From the NCBI GenBank assembly GCA_943788165.1, contig CALSPF010000001.1, positions 124,001-188,000 on the forward strand: a stretch of 64,000 nt of DNA, given 5' to 3'. This document shows, piece after piece, positions 1-8,782 of this stretch; the first letter of the stretch is position 1, and the number at the start of each line of letters is the position of its first letter. The notes under the pieces were generated by a model. It was not told the DNA's origin and did no database searches. It saw only the letters and a program-made list of their open reading frames with translations. This DNA comes from an uncultured Flavobacteriaceae bacterium (GTDB lineage Bacteria; Bacteroidota; Bacteroidia; Flavobacteriales; Flavobacteriaceae). The position numbers and the translations under genes were made by a program.

Positions 1-1
1 A

Positions 2-1924
2 CGTTTGATACGCCAAGAAAACGGCACAGAAGTAAAAGTGGTTGTAGAATCAGTCGTTGCGGGTACACTAGGTGGATTAATTACTGTTGGAATCAATCCT
101 GCCTTTACCTTGCCAGAAGGAAATGCATTTGCTGAAGGGATCAAGAAATTAGATTTATCTGTTGCTTTTAGCATGAAAGAAGACGAAACAGCTTCTGCCG
201 CACAATATATTGCTGCTCTTCCACATTACTTAGAGTCGTGGGGAGATTACGAATTTAAGGTAGGTCACTTTGCTTTAGCACAGCCAACCATTCGCCCTTT
301 ATTCGATACACTTCAGTTCCAAGATGCTTTATTAAAGTGGACAGGAAATGAACAGAGTTATTACGATGCCATTCAGGACAATTGGTCTGCCTCCATTCTT
401 GGTGGTAGTTCATGGAATGCTGTTTTACACGATGGATACTTTAGCACCAATAGAACTATCAAAGCCAACTATTCGTCAAGCGATTTATCTTCAGCGGTAA
501 CTGCTCTTGCAGCAGCAAAAGCTGAAGGGATGGAATTGACACTTTACACCAAAACAGGTACGGGTGATGGGCAACAAGCCAATAACCCTTGGTTGCAAGA
601 ATTCCCAGATCCAATTACCCGTGTAACTTGGGACAATTATTTGACCGTTTCTGCTGCAGATGCAAATGCAATGGGCCTTAAAAACGTTAATGTTGCCAAT
701 GGTGCGTTGAACGGGAGCTATGCCAAAGTAACTGTTGGTGATGCAAGCCTAACTGTTCCAGTAGTTATTCAGCCAGGGCAAGCCAAAGGATCTGTAGGTT
801 TAGCCTTAGGATACGGAGAGCGCATGGGTGTACAAGATGAAATGCAAATAGGGGTAAATGCCTTTGCATTTTATAACAATGCAAGTGAAGTTCAAGTAGC
901 GACGGTAAGTTTAGCCGATGGCTACCACGAATTTGCTTGTACGCAGCTTCACAACACCTTAATGGGTAGAGGAGATATTGTAAAAGAAACTACGCTAGAA
1001 GTATTCAATACAAAAGATAAGTCTCATTGGAATGCGATACCCATGGTATCAAAAAACCACATGGAACAAGAAGTAACTTCACCAGAAGTAGACATGTGGC
1101 AAAATTTTGACCGCTCAATTGGTCATCATTTTAACCTATCGATAGATTTAAATGCCTGTACAGGATGTGGTGCTTGTGTAATTGCCTGTCATGCAGAGAA
1201 CAACGTGCCCGTTGTAGGAAAAACAGAAGTTAGACGTTCCCGCGATATGCACTGGTTGCGTATTGACCGCTACTATTCTTCTGAACAAACATTTGACGGC
1301 GATTTAACCACCAAAGAAAACATTTCAGGAATTGGTGATTCATTGACCACCTTTGGACGTATGGAGGAAGCTTCAGAAAATCCACAGGTTACTTTCCAGC
1401 CCGTTATGTGTCAGCATTGTAACCATGCACCTTGTGAAACAGTATGTCCAGTAGCGGCATCTTCACATGGTCGTCAAGGGCAAAACCACATGGCCTATAA
1501 CCGTTGTGTTGGAACCCGTTACTGCGCAAACAACTGTCCTTATAAAGTACGTCGATTCAACTGGTTCTTGTACAACAAGAATGATGAGTTTGATTACCAC
1601 ATGAACAATGACCTTGGACGAATGGTATTGAATCCAGATGTGGTTGTTCGTTCTAGAGGGGTCATGGAAAAATGTTCCATGTGTATTCAGAAAACACAGA
1701 AAACCATTTTAGACGCCAAATTAGATGGACGCGACATTGTTGATGGAGAATTCCAAACGGCTTGTTCTGCTGCCTGTAGCAATGGTGCAATGACCTTTGG
1801 AGACATTAATGACAAGGAAAGTAAAGTTGCTGAGTTGAAAGCAAACGATAGAATGTATCACTTGTTGGAAAGCGTTGGAACAAAACCCAATGTGATGTAC
1901 CAAACAAAAGTGAGAAACGTATAA
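2..1924 (+). CDS. actB: Alternative complex III subunit ActB (3' part, iron-sulfur region)
   Basis: Partial gene, open at the left edge; about 640 C-terminal residues are visible of a family whose members run to roughly 1000. ActB is the periplasm-facing iron-sulfur subunit of alternative complex III, which passes electrons from menaquinol to cytochrome c or directly to the oxidase. The fragment carries the expected cysteine clusters in order: CTGCGACVIACH (about nt 1157-1192), CQHCNHAPCETVCP (about 1411-1452), CVGTRYCANNCPYK (about 1505-1546), CSMC (about 1676) and CSAAC (about 1765). The upstream half resembles the molybdopterin-oxidoreductase-like domain that has no cofactor in this family (family knowledge). 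The next gene, actC, begins 24 bp downstream. The ATG at 5 is unlikely to be the true start. Confidence 0.93.
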   Translation, partial: RLIRQENGTEVKVVVESVVAGTLGGLITVGINPAFTLPEGNAFAEGIKKLDLSVAFSMKEDETASAAQYIAALPHYLESWGDYEFKVGHFALAQPTIRPLFDTLQFQDALLKWTGNEQSYYDAIQDNWSASILGGSSWNAVLHDGYFSTNRTIKANYSSSDLSSAVTALAAAKAEGMELTLYTKTGTGDGQQANNPWLQEFPDPITRVTWDNYLTVSAADANAMGLKNVNVANGALNGSYAKVTVGDASLTVPVVIQPGQAKGSVGLALGYGERMGVQDEMQIGVNAFAFYNNASEVQVATVSLADGYHEFACTQLHNTLMGRGDIVKETTLEVFNTKDKSHWNAIPMVSKNHMEQEVTSPEVDMWQNFDRSIGHHFNLSIDLNACTGCGACVIACHAENNVPVVGKTEVRRSRDMHWLRIDRYYSSEQTFDGDLTTKENISGIGDSLTTFGRMEEASENPQVTFQPVMCQHCNHAPCETVCPVAASSHGRQGQNHMAYNRCVGTRYCANNCPYKVRRFNWFLYNKNDEFDYHMNNDLGRMVLNPDVVVRSRGVMEKCSMCIQKTQKTILDAKLDGRDIVDGEFQTACSAACSNGAMTFGDINDKESKVAELKANDRMYHLLESVGTKPNVMYQTKVRNV

Positions 1925-1948
1925 TATAACTAGATAAAGCAATCGCAT

Positions 1949-3337
1949 ATGGCCTCGCATTACGAAGCACCGATTCGAAAACCCTTAATTACTGGAGATA
2001 AATCCTATCATGATGTTACCATTGATGTAGCAGCACCAGTAGAGGGGAAAGCCAACCACCAATGGTGGATTGTTTTTGGGATCGCATTAACCGCTTTCCT
2101 TTGGGGAGTAGGATGTATCATTTACACCATTTCAACCGGAATTGGGACCTGGGGTCTTAATAAGACCGTTGGTTGGGCATGGGATATTACCAACTTTGTT
2201 TGGTGGGTTGGAATTGGGCACGCAGGAACATTGATCTCTGCAGTACTTCTTTTATTCCGTCAAAAATGGCGTATGGCCATCAACCGTTCTGCGGAGGCGA
2301 TGACCATTTTCTCTGTTATCCAAGCTGGACTGTTCCCTATCATTCACATGGGTCGTCCTTGGTTGGCATATTGGGTTCTACCTATTCCAAACAGTTTTGG
2401 ATCTTTATGGGTAAACTTTAACTCTCCATTACTGTGGGATGTATTTGCGATTTCGACCTATTTATCTGTATCACTTGTATTTTGGTGGACAGGTTTATTG
2501 CCTGACTTCGCCATGATTCGCGATCGTGCAGTGCGTCCGTTCCAAAAGAAGATCTACTCTTTATTGAGTTTTGGTTGGTCAGGTAGAGCAAAAGATTGGC
2601 AACGTTTTGAAGAAGTATCTTTGGTATTGGCTGGTTTGGCTACACCACTTGTACTTTCTGTACACACCATTGTATCCTTTGACTTTGCCACGTCGGTTAT
2701 TCCAGGATGGCACACCACTATTTTCCCTCCTTACTTTGTTGCAGGAGCGATTTTCTCTGGTTTTGCCATGGTAAACACGCTATTGATTATCATGCGTAAA
2801 GTATCGCATTTAGAAGACTATATTACGGTACAGCACATAGAATTGATGAATATTGTCATCATGATTACCGGATCAATTGTTGGGGTAGCCTACATCACCG
2901 AGCTGTTTATTGCCTGGTACTCTGGGGTTGAATACGAACAGTATGCCTTCCTCAACCGTGCAACTGGACCCTACTGGTGGGCCTATTGGGCTATGATGTC
3001 TTGTAATGTGTTTTCACCACAGTTTATGTGGTCTAAAAAATTAAGAACAAGTATCATGTTTTCCTTTATAATTTCTATTGTTGTAAACATTGGAATGTGG
3101 TTCGAACGTTTTGTGATCATTGTGACTTCGCTTCACCGTGACTATCTACCATCTTCATGGACGATGTTCTCCCCAACCTTTGTAGATATCGGAATATTTA
3201 TTGGAACCATTGGCTTCTTCTTTGTTCTCTTCTTGCTCTATGCACGTACATTCCCTGTAATTGCACAAGCTGAAGTAAAAACAATATTAAAGTCTTCGGG
3301 CGAGAACTATAAACAATTAAGAGACGGAAATGAGTAA
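1949..3337 (+). CDS. actC: Alternative complex III subunit ActC (NrfD/PsrC-like quinol-binding membrane protein)
   Basis: A 462-residue polytopic membrane protein of the NrfD/PsrC type. It is the integral-membrane quinol-oxidising subunit of alternative complex III. After a hydrophilic N-terminus of about 40 residues there are around ten hydrophobic segments, starting with WWIVFGIALTAFLWGVG, and motifs usual for the family such as VWWVGIGHAGTLISA and IHMGRPWLAYW. Length is normal for flavobacterial ActC. It sits between actB and actD and overlaps actD by 8 bp, indicating one transcript with coupled translation. Confidence 0.95.
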   Translation: MASHYEAPIRKPLITGDKSYHDVTIDVAAPVEGKANHQWWIVFGIALTAFLWGVGCIIYTISTGIGTWGLNKTVGWAWDITNFVWWVGIGHAGTLISAVLLLFRQKWRMAINRSAEAMTIFSVIQAGLFPIIHMGRPWLAYWVLPIPNSFGSLWVNFNSPLLWDVFAISTYLSVSLVFWWTGLLPDFAMIRDRAVRPFQKKIYSLLSFGWSGRAKDWQRFEEVSLVLAGLATPLVLSVHTIVSFDFATSVIPGWHTTIFPPYFVAGAIFSGFAMVNTLLIIMRKVSHLEDYITVQHIELMNIVIMITGSIVGVAYITELFIAWYSGVEYEQYAFLNRATGPYWWAYWAMMSCNVFSPQFMWSKKLRTSIMFSFIISIVVNIGMWFERFVIIVTSLHRDYLPSSWTMFSPTFVDIGIFIGTIGFFFVLFLLYARTFPVIAQAEVKTILKSSGENYKQLRDGNE

Positions 3338-3860
3338 TCAAGTAATTCACGCATTGTACGACGATGATGACACGCTACTAAGCGCTGTCAAAGAAGTGCG
3401 CGCAGAAAAGCACCACATCGAAGAAATTTACACGCCTTTTCCTGTTCACGGACTAGACAAAGCCATGGGCTTAGCAGAAACGCGAATCGCTATTATGGCT
3501 TTTATTTATGGCTGTATTGGATTTGGTGTTGCTATAACCATGATCAATTTTATCATGATTTCTGACTGGCCACAAAACATTGGCGGAAAACCAAGTTTCA
3601 CTTTTCTAGAAAATCTACCAGCCTTTGTACCGGTTATTTTTGAAATGACTGTATTTTTTGCTGCTCACTTAATGGTAATTACCTTTTACTTGCGCAGTCG
3701 ACTATGGCCTTTTAAAGAAGCTGAAAACCCAAATCCATTAACAACTGACGACAAATTTTTGATGGAAGTGGCTATGCATGGAAATGAAGAGGAGTTAACA
3801 GCGCTATTGCAAAAAACGGGAGCGATCGAAATCACTGTCCCAGAAAATACGGAAGAATAA
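3330..3860 (+). CDS. actD: Alternative complex III subunit ActD (DUF3341)
   Basis: A 176-residue protein of the DUF3341/ActD family, a membrane-anchored accessory subunit of alternative complex III. Two hydrophobic segments are seen, roughly residues 53-75 (IAIMAFIYGCIGFGVAITM) and 97-119 (FVPVIFEMTVFFAAHLMVI), flanked by a hydrophilic N-terminal cytoplasmic-type domain with the typical phrase YTPFPVHGLDKAMG. The start overlaps the end of actC by 8 bp and the stop overlaps the actE start (TAATG). Assignment rests on sequence features plus invariant gene order. Confidence 0.93.
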   Translation: MSNQVIHALYDDDDTLLSAVKEVRAEKHHIEEIYTPFPVHGLDKAMGLAETRIAIMAFIYGCIGFGVAITMINFIMISDWPQNIGGKPSFTFLENLPAFVPVIFEMTVFFAAHLMVITFYLRSRLWPFKEAENPNPLTTDDKFLMEVAMHGNEEELTALLQKTGAIEITVPENTEE

Positions 3861-4411
3861 TGAAGCAACTATTAGCATTTTCATTCAGTATCGTGGTGGC
3901 CCTAGGATTGGGGTCTTGCCAAGATCCGTCTAAACCAAACTATCAATATTTCCCCAACATGTACGAACCTGTAGGCTATGAAGCCTATGCAGATTCTGAC
4001 GCATTTGCCAACGGAATAGAAGCACAGATTCCTGCTGATGGTTCAATTGCACGCGGTTGGGCACCTTATGATTATCCTGACACCAACGAAGGCTACGAAG
4101 CGGCTAAGGTAGAATTGAATTCCCCAATTGTACACGATGACGCAAACCTTGCCAACGGAAAAGAATTGTATGGTATTTACTGTGCTGTTTGTCACGGAAA
4201 AAAAGGTGATGGTCAAGGAATTTTGATGACACGCGAAAAGTTTTTAGGGGTACCTAGTTATGCCGATCGTGTAATCACAGAAGGAAGTATATACCATGTA
4301 TTGATGTATGGTAAGAACGCCATGGGATCTCACGCAGGTCAAGTGAACGCAACAGAGCGCTGGCAAATTGCACAGCATGTTATGGAACTAAGAAGCTCGC
4401 TTCTCAAATAA
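3860..4411 (+). CDS. actE: Alternative complex III subunit ActE, monoheme cytochrome c lipoprotein
   Basis: A 183-residue monoheme cytochrome c that takes electrons from the ActB iron-sulfur clusters. The N-terminus is a lipoprotein signal peptide ending in the lipobox LGSC (Cys near residue 20), so the mature protein should be lipid-anchored on the outer face of a membrane. The heme-binding motif is CAVCH (C108, C111, H112). A likely axial methionine lies in the downstream segment containing MYGKNAMGSHAGQ. It starts immediately at the actD stop codon and is followed 12 bp later by actF. Confidence 0.94.
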   Translation: MKQLLAFSFSIVVALGLGSCQDPSKPNYQYFPNMYEPVGYEAYADSDAFANGIEAQIPADGSIARGWAPYDYPDTNEGYEAAKVELNSPIVHDDANLANGKELYGIYCAVCHGKKGDGQGILMTREKFLGVPSYADRVITEGSIYHVLMYGKNAMGSHAGQVNATERWQIAQHVMELRSSLLK

Positions 4412-4423
4412 TATTAAAGGTCT

Positions 4424-5812
4424 ATGTATACGTTTTCAAATAAACTCAGAAATTTAGCCTTTGCCCTGATGGCTGTTGGTTTTGCCGGTTTGGTCTACGG
4501 GTTTTTAGCCGCTCCTAAAACGGTAGACGAAGCCAAAGCCATGGTCGCTACCGAACATCACGGTGACGAGCACGGAGCAACAGCCGATGAGCATGCTTCA
4601 ACCACTGCTCACGCTACAGATGAGCATGCCGAAGAAGCACACGGAACTGAAGAAGCTCATGGTGAGGAGGCGCATGCCTCAGAAGCGCACGGGGAAGAAC
4701 ACGATGTTTCTCATGATGAACACCTTTTGCATCAATTGCAAAATAAGCCCTGGGCTGCTTTGTATGTTGCTGCCTTCTTCTTCTTTATGATTGCTCTTGG
4801 TGTATTGGCTTTTTACGCCATACAACGTGCCGCTCAGGCTGGTTGGTCGCCTGTGCTCTACAGAGTAATGGAGGGTATCACGGGCTATTTATTGCCGGGT
4901 GGTATCATTGTAATTGTTATTTTAGCTTTATCTGGAATGCACTTCAATCACCTCTTTATATGGATGGACCCTGAGGTAGTAGCACACGATAAATTGATTG
5001 CTGGAAAAACAGCTTTTTTAAATGTGCCTTTCTTCTTGGCGAGAGCCGTATTCTTTTTAGCTGGATGGACGCTATACCGTTTTTACTCACGTAAATTTTC
5101 GTTAGCGCAAGATGAATCGAATGATATTTCGAACCACATAAAGAATTTCAGAATTTCTGCTGGATTCCTTGTTTTCTATATCGTAACAGAATCTATCATG
5201 TCTTGGGACTGGATTATGTCTATTGACCCACACTGGTTCAGTACACTTTTTGGATGGTATGTTTTTGCCAGTATGTTTGTTTCAGGAATTACCGTAATTG
5301 CCTTGGTAACCATTTACCTTAAATCAAAAGGGTACTTAGATTTTGTGAACGATTCTCATATTCACGATTTAGGAAAATTCATGTTTGGTGTAAGTATTTT
5401 TTGGACTTACCTATGGTTCTCTCAATTTATGCTGATTTGGTATTCAAACATTCCTGAAGAAGTTACCTATTTCATTACGCGAATAGAAGATTACAATATC
5501 ACCTTCTTTGGAATGGTGGCAATGAATTTTTTGTTCCCTCTATTGGTCTTAATGAACAGCGATTACAAGCGCACCAACTACTTCATTATCATGGCAGGGA
5601 TCGTCATTGTTCTAGGACATTATTTAGATGTTTTCAACATGATTATGCCTTCTGCAGTAGGTGATCAATGGTTTATAGGAATTCCAGAGGTTGGAGGATT
5701 TTTATTCTTCCTTGGATTGTTCCTATTTGTAGTATTTACAGAATTAACGAAAGCACCACTTTTAGCCAAAGGAGATCCTTACATGGGCGAAAGTGAACGT
5801 TTTCATTATTAA
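4424..5812 (+). CDS. actF: Alternative complex III subunit ActF, with a His-rich insert
   Basis: A 462-residue polytopic membrane subunit of alternative complex III, related to the ActC/NrfD fold. Hydrophobic helices begin around residue 10 and resume near residue 110. Between them lies a hydrophilic segment (residues 44-103) holding 14 histidines and many Glu/Asp/Ala residues in an irregular EEAHG/DEHA pattern. Flavobacterial ActF proteins often have a low-complexity loop here, but this one is markedly His-rich and could bind Cu or Zn (inference). The C-terminal half, with SWDWIMSIDPHW and the closing transmembrane helices, is ordinary. It is followed 21 bp later by coxB in the same orientation. 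Confidence 0.93.
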   Translation: MYTFSNKLRNLAFALMAVGFAGLVYGFLAAPKTVDEAKAMVATEHHGDEHGATADEHASTTAHATDEHAEEAHGTEEAHGEEAHASEAHGEEHDVSHDEHLLHQLQNKPWAALYVAAFFFFMIALGVLAFYAIQRAAQAGWSPVLYRVMEGITGYLLPGGIIVIVILALSGMHFNHLFIWMDPEVVAHDKLIAGKTAFLNVPFFLARAVFFLAGWTLYRFYSRKFSLAQDESNDISNHIKNFRISAGFLVFYIVTESIMSWDWIMSIDPHWFSTLFGWYVFASMFVSGITVIALVTIYLKSKGYLDFVNDSHIHDLGKFMFGVSIFWTYLWFSQFMLIWYSNIPEEVTYFITRIEDYNITFFGMVAMNFLFPLLVLMNSDYKRTNYFIIMAGIVIVLGHYLDVFNMIMPSAVGDQWFIGIPEVGGFLFFLGLFLFVVFTELTKAPLLAKGDPYMGESERFHY

Positions 5813-5833
5813 AATATAATTAGAAAGAGATAG

Positions 5834-6898
5834 ATGACGGCTATACTAACCCTTACGGTACTTGTTTTAATCGGAATTTCCATATGGCAAATTTCCAAGA
5901 TGTTTGATTTGTCCCAAACCGAACGCAACACTTCACAAGTTGCCAACGACAACGACAACAACACCCAAGGAAAATTAATGTTCGCCTTTTTGGTATTTAT
6001 TTACTTATTAACCCTTTATTCATTCTACGCCTGGGGGATGTGTTGTTGCCAGAGGCAGCTTCTGAACACGGAAGTCAATACGACAACTTAATGTGGATTT
6101 CTTTTGCATTGATCTTTTTTGTTCAAACAGTTACGCAAGCATTACTCTACTATTTCTCCTACAAGTATCGTGGACAGAAAGGAAAGAAAGCCCTGTTTTA
6201 TGCAGACAACGATGTGTTGGAAGCCATTTGGACCATTATTCCTGTAATTACTTTGGCTGGACTAATCTTATACGGTTTGTACACTTGGACGACCATCATG
6301 ACGGTTGAAGAAAACGACGAAGCGCTTGTGGTCGAGTTGTACGCACAACAGTTTAACTGGAAGGCCCGCTATTCTGGTCAAGATGGTGTTTTAGGCGATG
6401 CAAATGTTCGTTTCTTACAAGATTTTGACGGTAAGAACCAAGTAGGTATTGACGCAACAGATCCCAACTGGATTAGATGATGTGATCGTTCAAGAATTGC
6501 ATCTGCCAGTTGGCCGTGAAATTATTTTTAAAATGCGTTCACAAGATGTATTGCACTCTGCTTATATGCCACATTTTCGTGCACAAATGAACTGTGTGCC
6601 TGGAATGATTACTGAGTTTGCCTTTACACCAGTTATAACAACCGATGAGATGCGTCAAAAACCAGACATGATCGCGAAAGTGAAAAAAATCAACAAAATT
6701 AGAGTAGAAAAAAGCAAAGCTTTAGTAGCTAATGGCGAAGAAGCCTTAGAGCCTTACACATTTGATTACCTATTATTGTGTAACAAAATTTGTGGCGCTT
6801 CTCACTACAACATGCAAATGAAAATCATTGTTGAGACGCCAGAAGAGTATGAAAAATGGATAGCTCAACAGCCAACCTTTGCACAAGTCATTCAATAA
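5834..6898 (+). CDS. coxB: Cytochrome c oxidase subunit II, reading frame broken twice
   Basis: Subunit II of the aa3-type oxidase, which carries the CuA centre receiving electrons from cytochrome c. The gene is spread over three pieces. The N-terminal membrane part (5834 to about 6037) is in frame 2. The middle part (about 6038-6466; second helix, LEAIWTIIPVITLAG, LYAQQFNWKARY) is in frame 1. The CuA part (about 6468-6898) is in frame 2, with HSAYMPHFRAQMNCVPG and the ligand motif CNKICGASHYNMQ. The first junction lies at a run of five G (6033-6037), where six would restore the frame (W-G-D-V-L-L-P). The second is at about 6467, where one base too many follows AAC and removing it gives D-P-N-G-L-D-D. 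The shifts cancel and a corrected product would be 354 residues, normal for flavobacteria. All functional motifs survive, so a sequencing error is more likely than gene decay. Confidence 0.9.
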
Positions 6899-6919
6899 AT
6901 TATTAAAAAAGAAAAAGAT

Positions 6920-8710
6920 ATGTCAGCAGTAGCAGCGCAAGCACACGAAGAGGATCACGGACATCATCACAAGGAAACATTCATGACGAAGTATATCTTC
7001 AGTCAGGATCATAAAATGATTGCCAAGCAATACCTAATTACTGGTTTGTTTATGGGGATCATTGGTATTGCAATGTCCTTATTGTTTAGAATTCAATTGG
7101 CATGGCCAGAACAATCTTTCACCATCTTTGAAGTTCTTTTAGGTAAATGGGCTCCGGAAGGAGTAATGGATCCCAATGTGTATTTGGCATTGGTTACAAT
7201 CCACGGAACAATCATGGTCTTTTTTGTACTGACCGCTGGTTTAAGTGGAACCTTTAGTAACCTTTTGATTCCACTACAAATTGGTGCCCGCGATATGGCT
7301 TCTGGTTTGTTGAACATGATTTCTTTTTGGTTGTTTTTCCTATCGTCTACCATCATGATTGCTTCTCTTTTTGTTGAAGCAGGACCAGCAGCAGCAGGAT
7401 GGACAATTTATCCTCCATTATCTGCCTTGCCACAAGCACAGCCTGGTTCTGGGCTTGGAATGACACTTTGGTTGGTTTCTATGGCAATTTTCATTGCCTC
7501 CTCTTTACTTGGTTCGTTGAACTACATTGTAACCGTGATTAACCTACGTACCAAAGGAATGTCAATGTCTCGTTTACCATTAACGATCTGGGCTTTCTTT
7601 GTAACAGCTATTATTGGAGTTGTTTCTTTCCCTGTTCTTTTATCGGCAGCATTGTTGTTGATCATGGACAGAAGTTTTGGAACATCTTTCTTCCTTTCAG
7701 ATATCTTTATTCAAGGTGAAGTATTGCATTACCAAGGAGGGTCTCCGGTGTTATATGAGCACCTTTTCTGGTTCTTAGGTCACCCAGAAGTATATATTGT
7801 ATTACTCCCTGCACTTGGTATTACCTCTGAAATTATTGCGACAAACTCGCGTAAACCCATCTTCGGATACAGAGCCATGGTAGCTTCTATCTTAGCTATC
7901 GCATTTTTGTCTACCATTGTTTGGGGTCACCATATGTTTATCTCTGGAATGAATCCATTTTTAGGTTCTGTATTTACCTTTACAACTCTTTTGATTGCCA
8001 TTCCATCTGCTGTAAAAGCATTTAACTATATCACCACACTGTGGAAAGGTAATTTACAATTAAACCCCGCCATGTTATTTTCCATTGGTTTGGTTTCGAC
8101 CTTTATCTCTGGTGGATTAACAGGAATCATTTTAGGAGATAGTACACTAGATATTAATGTACACGATACGTATTTTGTTGTTGCTCACTTTCACTTGGTA
8201 ATGGGTATCTCAGCCCTCTATGGATTGTTTGCTGGTGTATATCACTGGTTCCCAAAAATGTTTGGTAAGATGATGAACAAAAACCTTGGGTATGTCCACT
8301 TCTGGGTAACGGCAGTTTGTGCTTATGGTGTGTTTTTCCCCATGCACTTTATCGGGATGGCTGGTCTTCCAAGACGTTATTACACCAACACCAACTTCCC
8401 CTATTTTGATGATATTGCAGACATCAATATTGTGATTTCTCTTTTTGCTTTTGCAGCAGGAGCAGCACAATTGGTCTTCTTATACAACTTCATCCACAGT
8501 ATTTTTTATGGAAAAGCAGCTGAGCAAAACCCATGGAAATCGAATACAATGGAATGGACAACTCCGGTTGAACATATGCATGGTAACTGGCCAGGTGAGA
8601 TTCCAGAAGTTCACCGTTGGGCATATGACTATTCTAAACCAGGTCAAGAAGAAGACTGGGTTTCTCAAATAGTTCCCTTAAAAGAAGGCGAAGAAGAGTT
8701 ACAACACTAA
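6920..8710 (+). CDS. coxA: Cytochrome c oxidase subunit I
   Basis: A 596-residue heme-copper oxidase subunit I, the catalytic subunit that reduces O2 to water and pumps protons. All metal ligands are present: heme a ligands H95 and H425, CuB ligands H288 (in GHPEVY, with the cross-linked Y292), H337 and H338 (WGHHMF), and the high-spin heme ligand H423 (AHFHLVMG). E290 in GHPEVY marks an A1-type proton channel. The N-terminus (residues 1-20) is His-rich, with HEEDHGHHH, before the first helix. It follows coxB by 21 bp and is closed by a strong terminator at 8733, ending the act-cox operon. Confidence 0.97.
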   Translation: MSAVAAQAHEEDHGHHHKETFMTKYIFSQDHKMIAKQYLITGLFMGIIGIAMSLLFRIQLAWPEQSFTIFEVLLGKWAPEGVMDPNVYLALVTIHGTIMVFFVLTAGLSGTFSNLLIPLQIGARDMASGLLNMISFWLFFLSSTIMIASLFVEAGPAAAGWTIYPPLSALPQAQPGSGLGMTLWLVSMAIFIASSLLGSLNYIVTVINLRTKGMSMSRLPLTIWAFFVTAIIGVVSFPVLLSAALLLIMDRSFGTSFFLSDIFIQGEVLHYQGGSPVLYEHLFWFLGHPEVYIVLLPALGITSEIIATNSRKPIFGYRAMVASILAIAFLSTIVWGHHMFISGMNPFLGSVFTFTTLLIAIPSAVKAFNYITTLWKGNLQLNPAMLFSIGLVSTFISGGLTGIILGDSTLDINVHDTYFVVAHFHLVMGISALYGLFAGVYHWFPKMFGKMMNKNLGYVHFWVTAVCAYGVFFPMHFIGMAGLPRRYYTNTNFPYFDDIADINIVISLFAFAAGAAQLVFLYNFIHSIFYGKAAEQNPWKSNTMEWTTPVEHMHGNWPGEIPEVHRWAYDYSKPGQEEDWVSQIVPLKEGEEELQH

Positions 8711-8732
8711 TCTTTGCTAGAATAAATAGATG

Positions 8733-8759
8733 AAAGAGGCCTTTGGGCCTCTTTTTTTA
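8733..8759 (+). terminator. Rho-independent terminator after coxA
   Basis: Perfect GC-rich stem: AAAGAGGCC (8733-8741) pairs with GGCCTCTTT (8746-8754) around a 4-nt loop and runs into a tract of T up to 8758. It ends the act-coxBA transcript just before the ruvB promoter. Confidence 0.93.
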
Positions 8760-8770
8760 TTCTGTTCTGT

Positions 8771-8778
8771 TATCTTTG
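8771..8778 (+). promoter_or_regulatory. Bacteroidota -7 box of ruvB, implying a leaderless or near-leaderless mRNA
   Basis: TATCTTTG matches the Bacteroidota housekeeping -7 consensus TAnnTTTG exactly. The ruvB ATG begins only 4 bp after the box. Since transcription in this phylum starts a few bases downstream of the box, the message should begin at or next to the start codon. No clear TTG (-33) was found at the usual spacing. Confidence 0.7.
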
Positions 8779-8782
8779 TTAA

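Noticed and set aside
4563..4790. Alternative plus-strand ORF over the His-rich part of actF
   Set aside because: It is a shadow of the repetitive His/Glu codons in actF and has no start context or homology signal.
6033..6045. Programmed ribosomal frameshift site in coxB
   Set aside because: The G5 run is not a typical slippery heptamer with a downstream structure, and a second, opposite shift would also be required. Sequence error or mutation is simpler.
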